A stretch of DNA of 19,908 nt from Deltaproteobacteria bacterium (GCA_031288745.1 JAITQT010000076.1:1-19908), one strand, 5' to 3'. Shown: positions 1 to 7,148, numbered from the stretch's first letter. Translations and numbers: made by a program. The notes: generated by a model from the letters alone, not told the origin.

Positions 1-99
1 CTAGAGAAAACCTATGCTTTATAAGCCCTCGCCGCTTGATTTTATATAATTTCTCCATCGTCATCCTTTTGGCGAGTCACTTTTTTTTTTGAGGAATTT

Positions 100-429
100 A
101 TGGCTGAAATTAACCGCCGAGTCCAAAAAGAGAGCCAAATATTACGCGAACTCGAACAAATGGCCAAGGGCCTTGGTCTTAACGTCTTTAGCGGGAGGCT
201 TAGTTTTCACGGTCTTAAACTTAAAAGCGGCCATTGCTCTCTAAGGCACCAACCGTGGCTGATAGTCGATAGTTGTCTAAGCTTTGACGAGCGGCTCGAG
301 GTCTTTAAAAAGGCCTTTGGAGAGCGCTCCATTCACTCTCAAGCCTTTGAGGGTCTGTCTAAAGAGACTTTAAAAGTCTTAGTCGAAGCTATAGAACCAG
401 CGGGAGCCCTCTTAGCTCTTAGAGGTTAG
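100..429 (+). CDS. small conserved hypothetical protein (109 aa)
   Basis: No enzyme family is recognised. The product is a soluble, basic, mostly helical protein with no signal peptide or membrane segment. The N-terminal third (MAEINRRVQKESQILRELEQ) looks like an amphipathic helix. It is followed by a short beta-type section (VFSGRLSFHGLKLKSGHCSLR, then WLIVDSCLS) and a helical C-terminus. I have a general impression that short proteins of this pattern recur in deltaproteobacteria, but I cannot name a family. The ATG is supported by a GAGGAATTT ribosome-binding site directly upstream. An upstream TATAAT at 46-51 could be a -10 box without a good -35. It appears monocistronic: the next gene is more than 500 bases away. 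Confidence 0.75.
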   Translation: MAEINRRVQKESQILRELEQMAKGLGLNVFSGRLSFHGLKLKSGHCSLRHQPWLIVDSCLSFDERLEVFKKAFGERSIHSQAFEGLSKETLKVLVEAIEPAGALLALRG

Positions 430-485
430 ACTTCTATTGACCGTCGAGTGAGCTTATTTTTGTGGCCATTGCCATTGTTAATCTA

Positions 486-637
486 AGATGGTTTAAGACT
501 CTATTGACGCCGATTAAAAGAGGCTACTAAGATTGTATTAGGCAGCCGATAGTCCAATACAGGCGCAGGTACCGAATCAAAAGGAAGCCAACTATCCTCC
601 TTTCGGGGCCGGCTTTTTTTTGCCCCTTAAACCATCT
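486..637. repeat. 12-bp inverted repeat pair enclosing 128 bp
   Basis: AGATGGTTTAAG at 486-497 is the exact reverse complement of CTTAAACCATCT at 626-637. The interior contains a TGTATT/AATACA stem near 534-557 and the terminator-like hairpin at 583-621. The pair could be the closing helix of a structured RNA of about 150 nt, or the ends of an old small element. No flanking target duplication was found, which weakens the element reading. Confidence 0.4.
583..621 (+). terminator. possible intrinsic terminator
   Basis: The arms AAGCC and GGCTT are followed by a run of T residues (eight consecutive T in all, ending at 621). An alternative inner pairing AAGGA/TCCTT exists. The stem is short with a long loop, so it may be an attenuator or the 3' end of a small RNA rather than a simple terminator. 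Confidence 0.4.
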
Positions 638-644
638 AGCCTTG

Positions 645-674
645 TTGACAAAAAACTTGGTTTAAGACTATCTA
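645..674 (+). promoter_or_regulatory. candidate sigma-70 promoter for malQ
   Basis: A perfect -35 box TTGACA lies at 645-650. With an 18-base spacer it faces a weak -10 box TATCTA at 669-674. Transcription would start near 681 and give a leader of about 260 nt before malQ. A second possible -10 (TATAAT, 805-810) lacks a -35. Confidence 0.4.
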
Positions 675-685
675 AACTAATTATT

Positions 686-702
686 TTGGTCTTAAAAACC
701 AA
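686..702. promoter_or_regulatory. operator-like palindrome TTGGTCTTAAAAACCAA
   Basis: This is a 17-bp imperfect palindrome pairing at 7 of 8 positions. It sits just after the predicted start of the 645-674 promoter. The 12-mer GGTCTTAAAAAC from it recurs at 911-922, about 20 bases before the malQ ATG. The related GGTTTAAGACT occurs at 490-500 and 659-669. The placement fits a repressor site, but the cognate regulator is unknown. Confidence 0.3.
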
Positions 703-855
703 TGTTTACAACGTAGAAAACAGCGGGTATCCCGTAAAAAAGTCGCTCTAGCGAAAAATCCATGGTTGCTGAGTATCTTCTATTACTTGGGCAATATGTT
801 GTAATATAATGTAATAGGCTGCCTTATTGAGTAAGTAAAAGTATAACTCAAAACT

Positions 856-886
856 AACCGGAAGGGTTTAACCAAGCCTTCTGGTT
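856..886 (+). promoter_or_regulatory. leader hairpin upstream of malQ
   Basis: The arms 856-865 (AACCGGAAGG) and 877-886 (CCTTCTGGTT) pair over 10 bp with one G-T wobble and an 11-nt loop. GGAAACTTTTT follows, so it resembles an imperfect attenuator. The loop contains AACC, which could alternatively pair with the GGTT of the 3' arm. Confidence 0.35.
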
Positions 887-942
887 GGAAACTTTTTAAG
901 TTGTAGAGATGGTCTTAAAAACTATAATGGTGCGGAGGATAG

Positions 943-2496
943 ATGTCCTTATTTGAAAACGGCTGGCGAGCTGCGGGCCTTCAGTTTCACCTAACTTCTC
1001 TACCCACTCCTTACGGTGTGGGCGATTTGGGGCCAAGCGCCTATAGTTTTCTTAATTTTTTAGCCCTCAGTGGTATCCATTTTTGGCAAGTTTTACCAGT
1101 AAATCCCACTGCCCCAGCCTTGGGTAATTCTCCCTACTCTGCTTACTCAGCCTTCGCTGGTTACGAACTTCTCATTAGCCCTGAATTGATGGTTAGAGAC
1201 GGCTGGGTTGACGAGGCCCAAGCCGAGGGGGCCAAACAAAATCCTGAGGAATTAGTTGATTTTGAGACTACTATTAAATTAAAGAGTGCTCTAATCGATC
1301 TCGCTTTCGCTCGGGCGGCTAAAACGCTACTAGATAGAGAAGACTTTGGCCAGTTCTTAGGCGATAACGGCTTTTGGCTTAACGACTACGCCTTTTTTAT
1401 GGCCGCTAAGGAGGAATTTGGCAGAGGAGCTTGGAGCGATTGGCCGGAGGGTTTAAAGAGAAGAGACGAGGCTGAGCTTAGGCACCTAGGTGAGGCTTTA
1501 TTTAGAAGCATTCTGAGGATAAAATTTGGGCAGTTTCTCTTTTTTAAGCAGCTAGGCCTATTAAAAGCAGAAGCTAAGAGACTCTCGATAGGCCTTATCG
1601 GCGACACGGCCTTTTACGTTAATTATGATTCAAGCGACGTTTGGGCTAACCCTAAGTTATTTGACCTAGATGAGAGAAAGAGGACTAACCGCATGGCCGG
1701 GGTTCCGCCGGATTATTTCGCTCAAACTGGTCAGCTCTGGGGTAATCCTATCTTTAATTGGTCAGAGAACCGAGCCGAGGGCTACGCTTGGTGGAAGAGC
1801 CGTATCCTTCACAATCTAGGCCTCTTTGATTGGGTGAGGTTGGACCATTTTAGAGCTTTTTCGGCCTTCTGGGCCGTGGAGCCGGGTTCGGAAACGGCTA
1901 GGCACGGTTCTTGGCAGCCAGGCCCGGGAGAAGAGATCTTTAAGGCCTGTGGCTCAAATAGATTAAACATAGTTGCCGAGGACTTAGGCTTAATCACCCC
2001 GGACGTGACCAATCTTAGGCGGGCCTTTGGCTTTCCAGGCATGAGGGTGCTCCAGTTCGGCTTTGGCGAAGACGGTGCTTTATCTACTCACGCGCCCTTT
2101 AGGATAGAGGTGGATAATTTAGTCTACTCTTCTACCCATGATAATAACACCGCTAGAGGCTGGTTTGAGCTTGAGTGCGATGAAAAGGCTATTAAGAGGC
2201 TCTCGGAGGTGGCTGGCTATAAGGTTACGGCTGAGAACGCGGCTTGGACTTTGATTCGCTTAGTCTATTTGTGCCCTGGGGCTTTATGCCTAACCACAGT
2301 CCAAGATCTTTTAAATCAAGGGCCAGGCTATCGCCTTAATACTCCCGGCCAAGCGAGGGGCAATTGGGGCTATCGGCTCCTTTCCTTTGATTTATTAAAC
2401 AACCAACTAAGCGAGAAACTAGCCAACCTAGGGGTCCTTAGCGGTCGAGATAACCTAAGTCACCCTAACATTTTAACCTATCTATCGGTTTATTAA
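943..2496 (+). CDS. malQ: 4-alpha-glucanotransferase (amylomaltase, GH77)
   Basis: This cytoplasmic enzyme transfers alpha-1,4-glucan segments between maltodextrins and releases glucose during glycogen or maltodextrin use. The 517-aa product matches the short Thermus-type amylomaltase (about 500 aa) rather than the longer enterobacterial MalQ. Family motifs are intact. Near the N-terminus are the GVGDLG block and WQVLPVNPTA. The catalytic residues are Asp301 in WVRLDHFRAF (nucleophile), Glu346 in VAEDLG (acid/base) and Asp400 in STHDNN (transition-state stabiliser). The start is set by GGAGGATAG directly before the ATG. A long structured leader precedes it. No other glucan gene is adjacent, though pgi 4.6 kb downstream would use the resulting hexose phosphate. 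Confidence 0.97.
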   Translation: MSLFENGWRAAGLQFHLTSLPTPYGVGDLGPSAYSFLNFLALSGIHFWQVLPVNPTAPALGNSPYSAYSAFAGYELLISPELMVRDGWVDEAQAEGAKQNPEELVDFETTIKLKSALIDLAFARAAKTLLDREDFGQFLGDNGFWLNDYAFFMAAKEEFGRGAWSDWPEGLKRRDEAELRHLGEALFRSILRIKFGQFLFFKQLGLLKAEAKRLSIGLIGDTAFYVNYDSSDVWANPKLFDLDERKRTNRMAGVPPDYFAQTGQLWGNPIFNWSENRAEGYAWWKSRILHNLGLFDWVRLDHFRAFSAFWAVEPGSETARHGSWQPGPGEEIFKACGSNRLNIVAEDLGLITPDVTNLRRAFGFPGMRVLQFGFGEDGALSTHAPFRIEVDNLVYSSTHDNNTARGWFELECDEKAIKRLSEVAGYKVTAENAAWTLIRLVYLCPGALCLTTVQDLLNQGPGYRLNTPGQARGNWGYRLLSFDLLNNQLSEKLANLGVLSGRDNLSHPNILTYLSVY

Positions 2497-2586
2497 TGGC
2501 CCAAACTTAGGCAACTTTTGGCCCCTAAATAAAAAAAGACCTAAGAGTTCATAATTTTAGGTGAGTATCAATAAACGGCAATAACT

Positions 2587-2982
2587 ATGCTTACTTTTGT
2601 AGAACTACACCAGCGTTTAATTGGGCTTTTAAATAGCCTAGATGGCGATCTGTGGAACGAATTGGTTGCGCAACTAGAGCCACCGGAGAGATTTCCAAAG
2701 CCGGAGACCATCCATGATCTTTGTTTTCGTGACGCCAAAGCCTTGGCCGGTTATGTGCCTGATCTGAGGGCCGTTATGAGCCGCTCATCTCCACACTCTC
2801 TTAGTATTGAGGAGAAAGAGGCCTTAATAGCGGTTAAAGGCATCTTAAATCTAGCCTTTAGACTTCCGGTTTTGATTTTGGCTTTAGATGACTATCGCAC
2901 CCATGAAAATTTAATTGAACTTGAGCGAGGCTACCGTCAAACCCTAGTTGAGATAGAGGGTTACTTAGCTTTAACTATTTAG
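2587..2982 (+). CDS. hypothetical helical protein (131 aa)
   Basis: The family is not recognised. The predicted protein is soluble, acidic and almost entirely helical, with no signal peptide. It has several charged amphipathic stretches (for example LIELERGYRQTLVEIEGYL at the C-terminus) and a hydrophobic segment ILNLAFRLPVLILAL near residues 86-100 that is too short and isolated for a confident membrane helix. No clear Shine-Dalgarno precedes the ATG, so the start is less certain. It lies 90 bases after malQ on the same strand and could be co-transcribed. The amino-acid composition looks like a real protein, but function cannot be inferred. Confidence 0.6.
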   Translation: MLTFVELHQRLIGLLNSLDGDLWNELVAQLEPPERFPKPETIHDLCFRDAKALAGYVPDLRAVMSRSSPHSLSIEEKEALIAVKGILNLAFRLPVLILALDDYRTHENLIELERGYRQTLVEIEGYLALTI

Positions 2983-3049
2983 GTTTCCTCTTCTCTCTAT
3001 TTGGGATCAATATTGGCTCATTTAGGCTTTTGGTGCCTTAACCGCTCCA

Positions 3050-3086
3050 GCCCTAAAGGGGGGCAATAGGGAACCCTAGTTTTTTA
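3050..3086 (+). terminator. possible terminator after the 131-aa gene
   Basis: CCCTA and TAGGG form a stem with an 11-nt G-rich loop. A second short palindrome TAGGGAACCCTA follows, then GTTTTTT. It is weak but well placed between two same-strand genes and directly before a consensus -35 box. Confidence 0.35.
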
Positions 3087-3090
3087 TTTA

Positions 3091-3118
3091 TTGACAATTA
3101 TCCCCAGTTCCTTAACAA
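3091..3118 (+). promoter_or_regulatory. candidate sigma-70 promoter for the membrane protein gene
   Basis: A perfect TTGACA at 3091-3096 is followed after 16 bases by a poor -10 box TAACAA (3113-3118). The start point would be near 3125, giving a leader of about 70 nt to the ATG at 3197. Confidence 0.4.
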
Positions 3119-3196
3119 CTAGGTAAGTTCGTAATTAATAGCGAGCGATAGGGGATTTTATTGAGAAAATATCTTCTCGCGGGTAACGAGGGGCTA

Positions 3197-4174
3197 ATGG
3201 AAGAATTTAATAATCAGGTTCAGGCCGAAGATGAGCGGCAATTAAGTTTTTTTGAGATATTTAAGCACGTCTGGCCAGTATTGTGGGAAAAACCTAAATT
3301 ATATCTACCCATTATATTAGTTGTCAGCGCTTTAACAGTGGGCTTTGATGGTTTAAGTCAGTTATTCTTAAATGACTACGAGACTTATCTTGATACAATG
3401 GTGGCCGACCAAAGTATTTCTCGGGCGGAAGCCTTCCAAAATTTGGTAAATTTTATTAAAGAAAATGGCTTAGGCCTTTTTGCCTTTGGCTTATTTATTC
3501 CATTTTTAGCTGCCCCTTTTGTTTCATTAGCCCATTGTAAGGCGACATTAGATCTCTTCGATGGTTACGACCCATCTCTCAAGGTCGTTGGCTTTGCTGC
3601 TAGAAAATACCTAACCGCTTTGTGGGTAGCTGGAGCCTTAGCTCTATGGGGTTGCCTGGTTTTTACTCTTTTTATTATTTCCTTTATTCCCTTTATGTTC
3701 CTTAACCGCTCCGTCGCAGGTCAAGGTTTCACTTTGGGGGGCTTAGCGGCCAATCTAGCTGGCATAGGGATATGCGTTATTATTTTCCTTAAGTTTCTCT
3801 GGCCCCACGTGAGAAGAATAATCGTCTTAAGTTTTTTGATTTATTTTCAGATAGCCGATGGTTTTCATGGCCAATGGATTATGCGCCTAAGAAGGTCATA
3901 CACCTCTCTAGCTTTATTTCCCCGGCACCTTAACCAGGCTGTGGCCATTATGATTGGCCTAATCTTCATAACCACTCTGCCGCTTGGTCTTTTGTCCTAC
4001 CTTTTAACCACCGTTAACCTAGATCAGATGTTTATTAATATTATAGGTCAGTTTATCTTCCATCTGTCGATGGCCTGGTTTATTCTATCTTTGGCAGGTT
4101 TTTATCGCTTAGTTCTAAATCAGCAAGGAGTGGAAAATAAGATATTGGAGAGTGAGGTGCGTGATTTTACTTAA
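3197..4174 (+). CDS. multi-pass integral membrane protein, unknown function
   Basis: The family is not recognised. The frame is open from a TTG at 3161, but I prefer the ATG at 3197 (325 aa). It has GAGGGG just upstream and gives a hydrophilic cytoplasmic N-terminus (MEEFNNQVQAEDERQ). About six or seven hydrophobic segments follow, for example LYLPIILVVSALTVGF, GLFAFGLFIPFLAAPFVSLA, WVAGALALWGCLVFTLFIISF, LAGIGICVIIFLKFLW, AVAIMIGLIFITTLPLGLL and the final helix before FYRLVL. A soluble loop rich in charged residues sits between the first two. The pattern resembles generic envelope proteins rather than a transporter with diagnostic motifs. It has its own candidate promoter and a strong terminator downstream. 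Confidence 0.8.
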   Translation: MEEFNNQVQAEDERQLSFFEIFKHVWPVLWEKPKLYLPIILVVSALTVGFDGLSQLFLNDYETYLDTMVADQSISRAEAFQNLVNFIKENGLGLFAFGLFIPFLAAPFVSLAHCKATLDLFDGYDPSLKVVGFAARKYLTALWVAGALALWGCLVFTLFIISFIPFMFLNRSVAGQGFTLGGLAANLAGIGICVIIFLKFLWPHVRRIIVLSFLIYFQIADGFHGQWIMRLRRSYTSLALFPRHLNQAVAIMIGLIFITTLPLGLLSYLLTTVNLDQMFINIIGQFIFHLSMAWFILSLAGFYRLVLNQQGVENKILESEVRDFT

Positions 4175-4512
4175 AAAAGGTCTAAGAGATAGGGAGTTAG
4201 GTAGGTTGAGGCGAAATTTTCTGCTTTTGAGCTTTGGCTAGAAAAAAGGGCCGGGTTAAGCGTGAGAATAATTTTTTCTAATTGATTTTCATTGGGTCAT
4301 AAGAGCAAGAGGCTGGATAACCTTTTAGCCCTAAGGCGCTAAATCAAGATGTTAAAGGGGGTTTGGCCTTGTGGAAGGTAGCTACTTGGCTCTCATTAGG
4401 CTAGAGATTTAAAATAAAGGGCCGCGATCTAAAATTGGTCGCGGCCTTTTTCTTCTCCTCCAGATGTGGCTTTTAAGCTATAAGGCCAAATATGGCGGGC
4501 TTATCTCGTAGG
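4175..4512. other. non-coding spacer with no gene recognised
   Basis: No supported reading frame is present on the plus strand. Apart from the terminator at 4420-4451, the minus-strand stretch 4513-4473 reads as a possible lost C-terminus of the neighbouring small gene (see findings). AGAAAAAA/TTTTTTCT inverted runs near 4240-4280 are probably fortuitous in this AT-rich DNA. Confidence 0.5.
4420..4451 (+). terminator. strong intrinsic terminator, probably bidirectional
   Basis: A 10-bp stem with one wobble pair (GGCCGCGATC at 4420-4429, GGTCGCGGCC at 4437-4446) and a 7-nt loop is followed by TTTTT. Read on the minus strand it is followed by CTTTATTTTAAA, a weaker T-rich tail. It therefore fits between the converging genes at 3197-4174 (plus) and 4920-5198 (minus). 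Confidence 0.85.
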
Positions 4513-4520
4513 CGTTTTAG

Positions 4521-4920
4521 TGTCTGTTCACAAATGTGAACGTTTAAGGGCCCGTTCACAAGAGAGAACGCTGCGGTACCAAGCCTATTGAAAGGGACGC
4601 ACCTCCCGCAGCAATGTAGCCCCCTATAGGAGCTTAGTAATTTTAACATTAATCAAAGTTAAAATATATGGTTGGAGCTGAGAGCTAAGTAGAAAAGTTA
4701 AAAGAACTAATGTTAAGAACTTAAGGGTATGCTAAAACTTAATTACAACTCGAAAGTAGCTACCAGCCGCAACGTGGGGAAAAAAAGATTTGGTTAACAG
4801 TTGATCGAAGCGCAAAAACCTCTTAAAAGCAGGAGAGCTAAAAAAATTAACTAGTAAAAATGGTATGTTATAATTTTTAGGAATGATAAAGGGGACTTTT
4901 TGCGCTTCGATCACAGTTAC
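4521..4920 (+). mobile_element. IS66-type MITE, copy 1 (interrupted by a second element)
   Basis: The copy begins TGTCTGTTCACAAATGTGAAC and ends in AGTTAC. Without the nested element and its duplicated ACAGTT (116 bp together) the length is 284 bp, against 285 bp for intact copy 3. The target duplication is decayed: CGTTTTAG at 4513-4520 against TATTTTAT at 4921-4928, 5 of 8. It carries no coding capacity. The poor target duplication and the nested insertion make it the oldest-looking of the five copies. Confidence 0.85.
4803..4912. mobile_element. nested 110-bp MITE-like element with 16-bp perfect TIRs
   Basis: GATCGAAGCGCAAAAA at 4803-4818 is the exact reverse complement of 4897-4912. ACAGTT occurs immediately outside both ends (4797-4802 and 4913-4918). 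Removing one ACAGTT plus the element gives GGTTAACAGTTAC, which matches the uninterrupted end GGTGAACGGTTAC of other copies at 11 of 13 positions. The empty site therefore validates the boundaries. The interior is AT-rich and non-coding. The family is not identified. Confidence 0.8.
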
Positions 4921-5198
4921 TATTTTATTAATCTAAGATCAGGGCGGCTGATGGCCCAATCTTCATTAGGATTCTTTTTCTTTTGTTCTTCTATGTAACC
5001 TTGGATAAGATCGTTAAACTGAGTATTTTTGATGCGGTACCCGTTGATGATAAAGTAAATAATGACCGATTCTTCCCATTCGGCAGTGGGCTCGAATTTT
5101 TCCATGCGCTTACGGTACTTAGGAACCAGAGAGATGAGGGTCTCTTCGTCGAGGGCCATGATCCGACGAGCAATTTTTTTGAGCGTATCTTCGACCAT
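4920..5198 (-). CDS. small conserved hypothetical protein (92 aa), probably 3'-truncated by a MITE
   Basis: The product is a soluble charged helical protein. The N-terminus MVEDTLKKIARRIMALDEET is followed by LVPKYRKRMEKFEPTAEWEE, a hydrophobic core VIIYFIINGYRIKN, and a charged tail. I have an impression of similar short proteins in deltaproteobacteria but know no function. This minus-strand frame was chosen over overlapping frames because its composition is protein-like. The ribosome-binding site is weak. The stop TAG uses TA from the flanking DNA and G from the last base of MITE copy 1. Joining the DNA across the MITE extends the frame by about 16 codons to a TAA at 4473-4475, just short of the terminator at 4420-4451. 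Confidence 0.75.
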   Translation of the reverse strand: MVEDTLKKIARRIMALDEETLISLVPKYRKRMEKFEPTAEWEESVIIYFIINGYRIKNTQFNDLIQGYIEEQKKKNPNEDWAISRPDLRLIK

Positions 5199-5355
5199 TG
5201 TTTTACCGTGGGCGCCATTAAGCGGGCTTAAAGACTAAAACAAGGAGCCGCGAAAAGATCGCGGGGCGCGTAAAGATTAAGATTATAGTTCACCATCTAG
5301 TGGCTAGAGTTGGCCTTAGGCCAAAGAGGCGCAATTTTGAGCCTATCTATTTTAG

Positions 5356-5591
5356 GTGTCAGTTCACAAATGTGAACGTTTAAGGGCCCGTTCACAAGAG
5401 AGAACGCTGCGGTGCCAAGCCTATTGAAAGGGACGACACATCCCATAGCAATGTAGCCCCCTATAGGAGCTTAGTAATTTTAACATTAAAAGAACTAATG
5501 TTAAGAACTTAAGGATATCTAAAACTAAATTACAACTCGAAAGTCGCTACTAGCCGTAACGTGGGGAAAAAAAGACTTGGTGAACGGTTAC
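5356..5591 (+). mobile_element. IS66-type MITE, copy 2 (236 bp, internal deletion)
   Basis: The copy runs from GTGTCAGTTCAC to GGTGAACGGTTAC and is flanked by a perfect 8-bp target duplication, TATTTTAG (5348-5355 and 5592-5599). Relative to copy 3 it lacks about 49 bp in the middle, between the TTAACATTA and TAATGTTAA motifs. The perfect duplication indicates a relatively recent insertion. Confidence 0.9.
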
Positions 5592-5921
5592 TATTTTAGA
5601 AACAGCCTTAAACCAAGACCATGAGCGCAACCAGTGGCTAAAACCTTGGGCATTAGTCTGGCCTTCCATAGTAGCTCTGTCAGTATACCATGAATTGAGC
5701 TTTAAAAATAGAAATGAGCCAAGCGCGAAGCTAGACCAAAGGCTTAAAATTTATTTAAACCGCTTATACTGGCATGATTATTTCCAGCCGTTCCCTCTCG
5801 TTAATGTCTCTCCACTCCTTTAAGGTGGTTAATTTATTTGAGTTTTTTCCTATTAACAGCCCCTAAAAAGATAGGCCTTTTTTAAACTTAACTTTCGCAC
5901 GCCTTCGGCTTTATATATAAG

Positions 5922-6206
5922 GTGTCAGTTCACAAATGTGAACGTTTAAGGGCCCGTTCACAAGTGATAACGTTGCGGAGCCAAGCCTATTGAAAGGGAC
6001 GACACATACAGCAACAATGTAGCCCCCTATAGGAGCTTAGTAATTTTAACATTAATCAAAGTTGAAATATATGGTTGGAGCAGAGAGCTAAGTAGAAACC
6101 TCATAAGAACTAATGTTAAGCTCTTAAGGGTATGCTAAAACTTAATTACAACTCGAAAGTCGCTACCAGCCGCAACGTGGGGAAAAAAGACTTTGTGAAC
6201 GGTTAC
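5922..6206 (+). mobile_element. IS66-type MITE, copy 3 (285 bp, reference copy)
   Basis: This is the fullest uninterrupted copy. The left end is GTGTCAGTTCACAAATG and the right end is TGTGAACGGTTAC. The perfect 8-bp target duplication TATATAAG lies at 5914-5921 and 6207-6214. Internal features shared by the family are a GTTCACA-AA-TGTGAAC hairpin at the left end and a TTAACATTA/TAATGTTAA inverted pair in the middle. It has no open reading frame and is non-autonomous. The right end, read outward-in, starts GTAACCG. The 8-bp duplication and GTAA ends are characters of the IS66 family. Confidence 0.92.
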
Positions 6207-6580
6207 TATATAAGTAAGTGTTTAGAGAGGCATTTTTTTGGGCTAAAGCTAAGGTAGCCTTGAGCAAGATACTTTTAGATAGGCTCAACCCCACTATCTG
6301 GGTCGAAAGCTAATGGCTACGAAATAAAGTTTTAATATTGAGTTTAACTTCTAAACTAGAGCCAAGTTTGTTAAAATTAAGAAAGTGGCTAAGTTCCTTA
6401 AATCCTATAGCTCCTACAGTCAGTTGGCTAAATTAAAATAATCTCTTTTAGGGGTAGGCTATAGAACAAAGGGCTCTTCTAGTTATAAAATAAGAAAACT
6501 CCTCGGAAAGCTTTGAGCATTAGTCTACTCATGGCCTTTAGTTTTTTATTTTCTTCTTTTGGAGGTGAACAAGGCCTCTC

Positions 6581-6850
6581 GTGACGGTTCACAAATGTGA
6601 ACGTTTAATGGCCCGTTCACAAGAGAGAACGTTGCTGTACCAAGCCTATTGAAAGGGACGAGCCATACCGCAACAATGTAGCCACCTATAGGAGCTTAGT
6701 AATTTTTACATTAATCAAGGTTAAAATATATGGTTAGAGCAGAGAGCTAAGTAGAAACCTAAAAAGAACTAAGGGTATTCTAAAACTAAATTCAACTCGA
6801 AAGTCGCTACCAGCCGCAACGTGGGGAAAAAAGACTTGGTGAACGGTTAC
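6581..6850 (+). mobile_element. IS66-type MITE, copy 4 (270 bp)
   Basis: The ends are GTGACGGTTCAC and GGTGAACGGTTAC. The target duplication is GGCCTCTC (6573-6580) against GGCCTATC (6851-6858), 7 of 8. A roughly 15-bp internal deletion removes the second arm of the central inverted pair. Confidence 0.88.
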
Positions 6851-7096
6851 GGCCTATCAAAATTAAGCGATGGTGTGTTCTTTTGCCCTGATAAATCTAT
6901 GGGTTATATTTGTTTCGAGCAGTTTAAAACTATCCAAACAACTAAATCCTCCTTGGGAGGTTAGCTTTATCTCTTAGTCAGAGCGGCAGACACTCATGAG
7001 ACTAAGGAAAACCTTGAAAACCAAAGAGAGTGAGATAGTGAATATTTTTTTAGTTTTTTAAATAAATTCGTTAGCTTATTAAACGTATTTTCCAAC

Positions 7097-7116
7097 TATA
7101 AGGTGAGTATCCTTCA
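7097..7116 (+). promoter_or_regulatory. possible -10 box and leader hairpin before pgi
   Basis: TATAAG at 7097-7102 has only a weak -35 candidate upstream. GGTGA and TCACC just after it can form a 5-bp hairpin in the leader. This is the only promoter-like sequence near the operon start, and the support is slight. Confidence 0.25.
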
Positions 7117-7148
7117 CCCTTATTTAAACCTTTTAAGGCGAGGTAGTC

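Larger units (their letters stand above)
430..942. other. 513-bp non-coding leader region ahead of malQ
   Basis: No convincing reading frame is present. The stretch holds a pair of perfect 12-bp inverted repeats (486-497 and 626-637), a terminator-like hairpin with eight T residues (583-621), a consensus -35 box (645-650), and an operator-like palindrome (686-702). Two back-to-back small hairpins follow (CGGG-TAT-CCCG near 724-734 and TCGCT-CT-AGCGA near 743-754). A 10-bp hairpin at 856-886 lies just before malQ. The density of structure suggests a regulated leader or an unannotated small RNA, but no known riboswitch class was recognised. Confidence 0.5.
5199..7148. other. 1.95-kb gene-free spacer filled with MITE copies 2-4
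   Basis: No supported gene is present on either strand. Three MITE copies (5356-5591, 5922-6206, 6581-6850) account for about 40 percent of the spacer. The DNA between them (5600-5913, 6215-6572, 6859-7100) has stops in all frames and no recognised RNA. Small hairpins are present: CCGCGA/TCGCGG at 5248-5264, and CCTCC/GGAGG extended by AA/TT pairs around 6942-6964. Confidence 0.6.

Noticed and set aside
542..600. T-box or tRNA-like segment (GGTACCGAATC)
   Set aside because: There is no cloverleaf, no specifier stem and no aminoacyl-tRNA synthetase gene downstream. The similarity is limited to a few bases.
3161..3196. TTG start for the membrane protein
   Set aside because: It is possible, but the ATG at 3197 has a nearer GAGGGG and avoids a rare start codon. 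The TTG version would add only 12 residues.
4732..4914. 60-codon minus-strand frame next to the 92-aa gene
   Set aside because: It runs across the MITE end and the nested element, whose boundaries are defined by repeats. It is chance coding over mobile DNA.
4983..5231. 82-codon plus-strand frame opposite the 92-aa gene
   Set aside because: The minus-strand product has a more protein-like composition. The plus frame has no ribosome-binding site and no recognisable features.
5767..5785. Sigma-54 promoter-like CTGGCATGATTATTTCC
   Set aside because: The -12 element lacks the GC dinucleotide and no gene follows within a sensible distance.
4521..6850. CRISPR-like or tandem-repeat array
   Set aside because: The repeats are about 285 bp, irregularly spaced (566-835 bp between starts), and each has its own target duplication. 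They are dispersed insertions, not a CRISPR or satellite.
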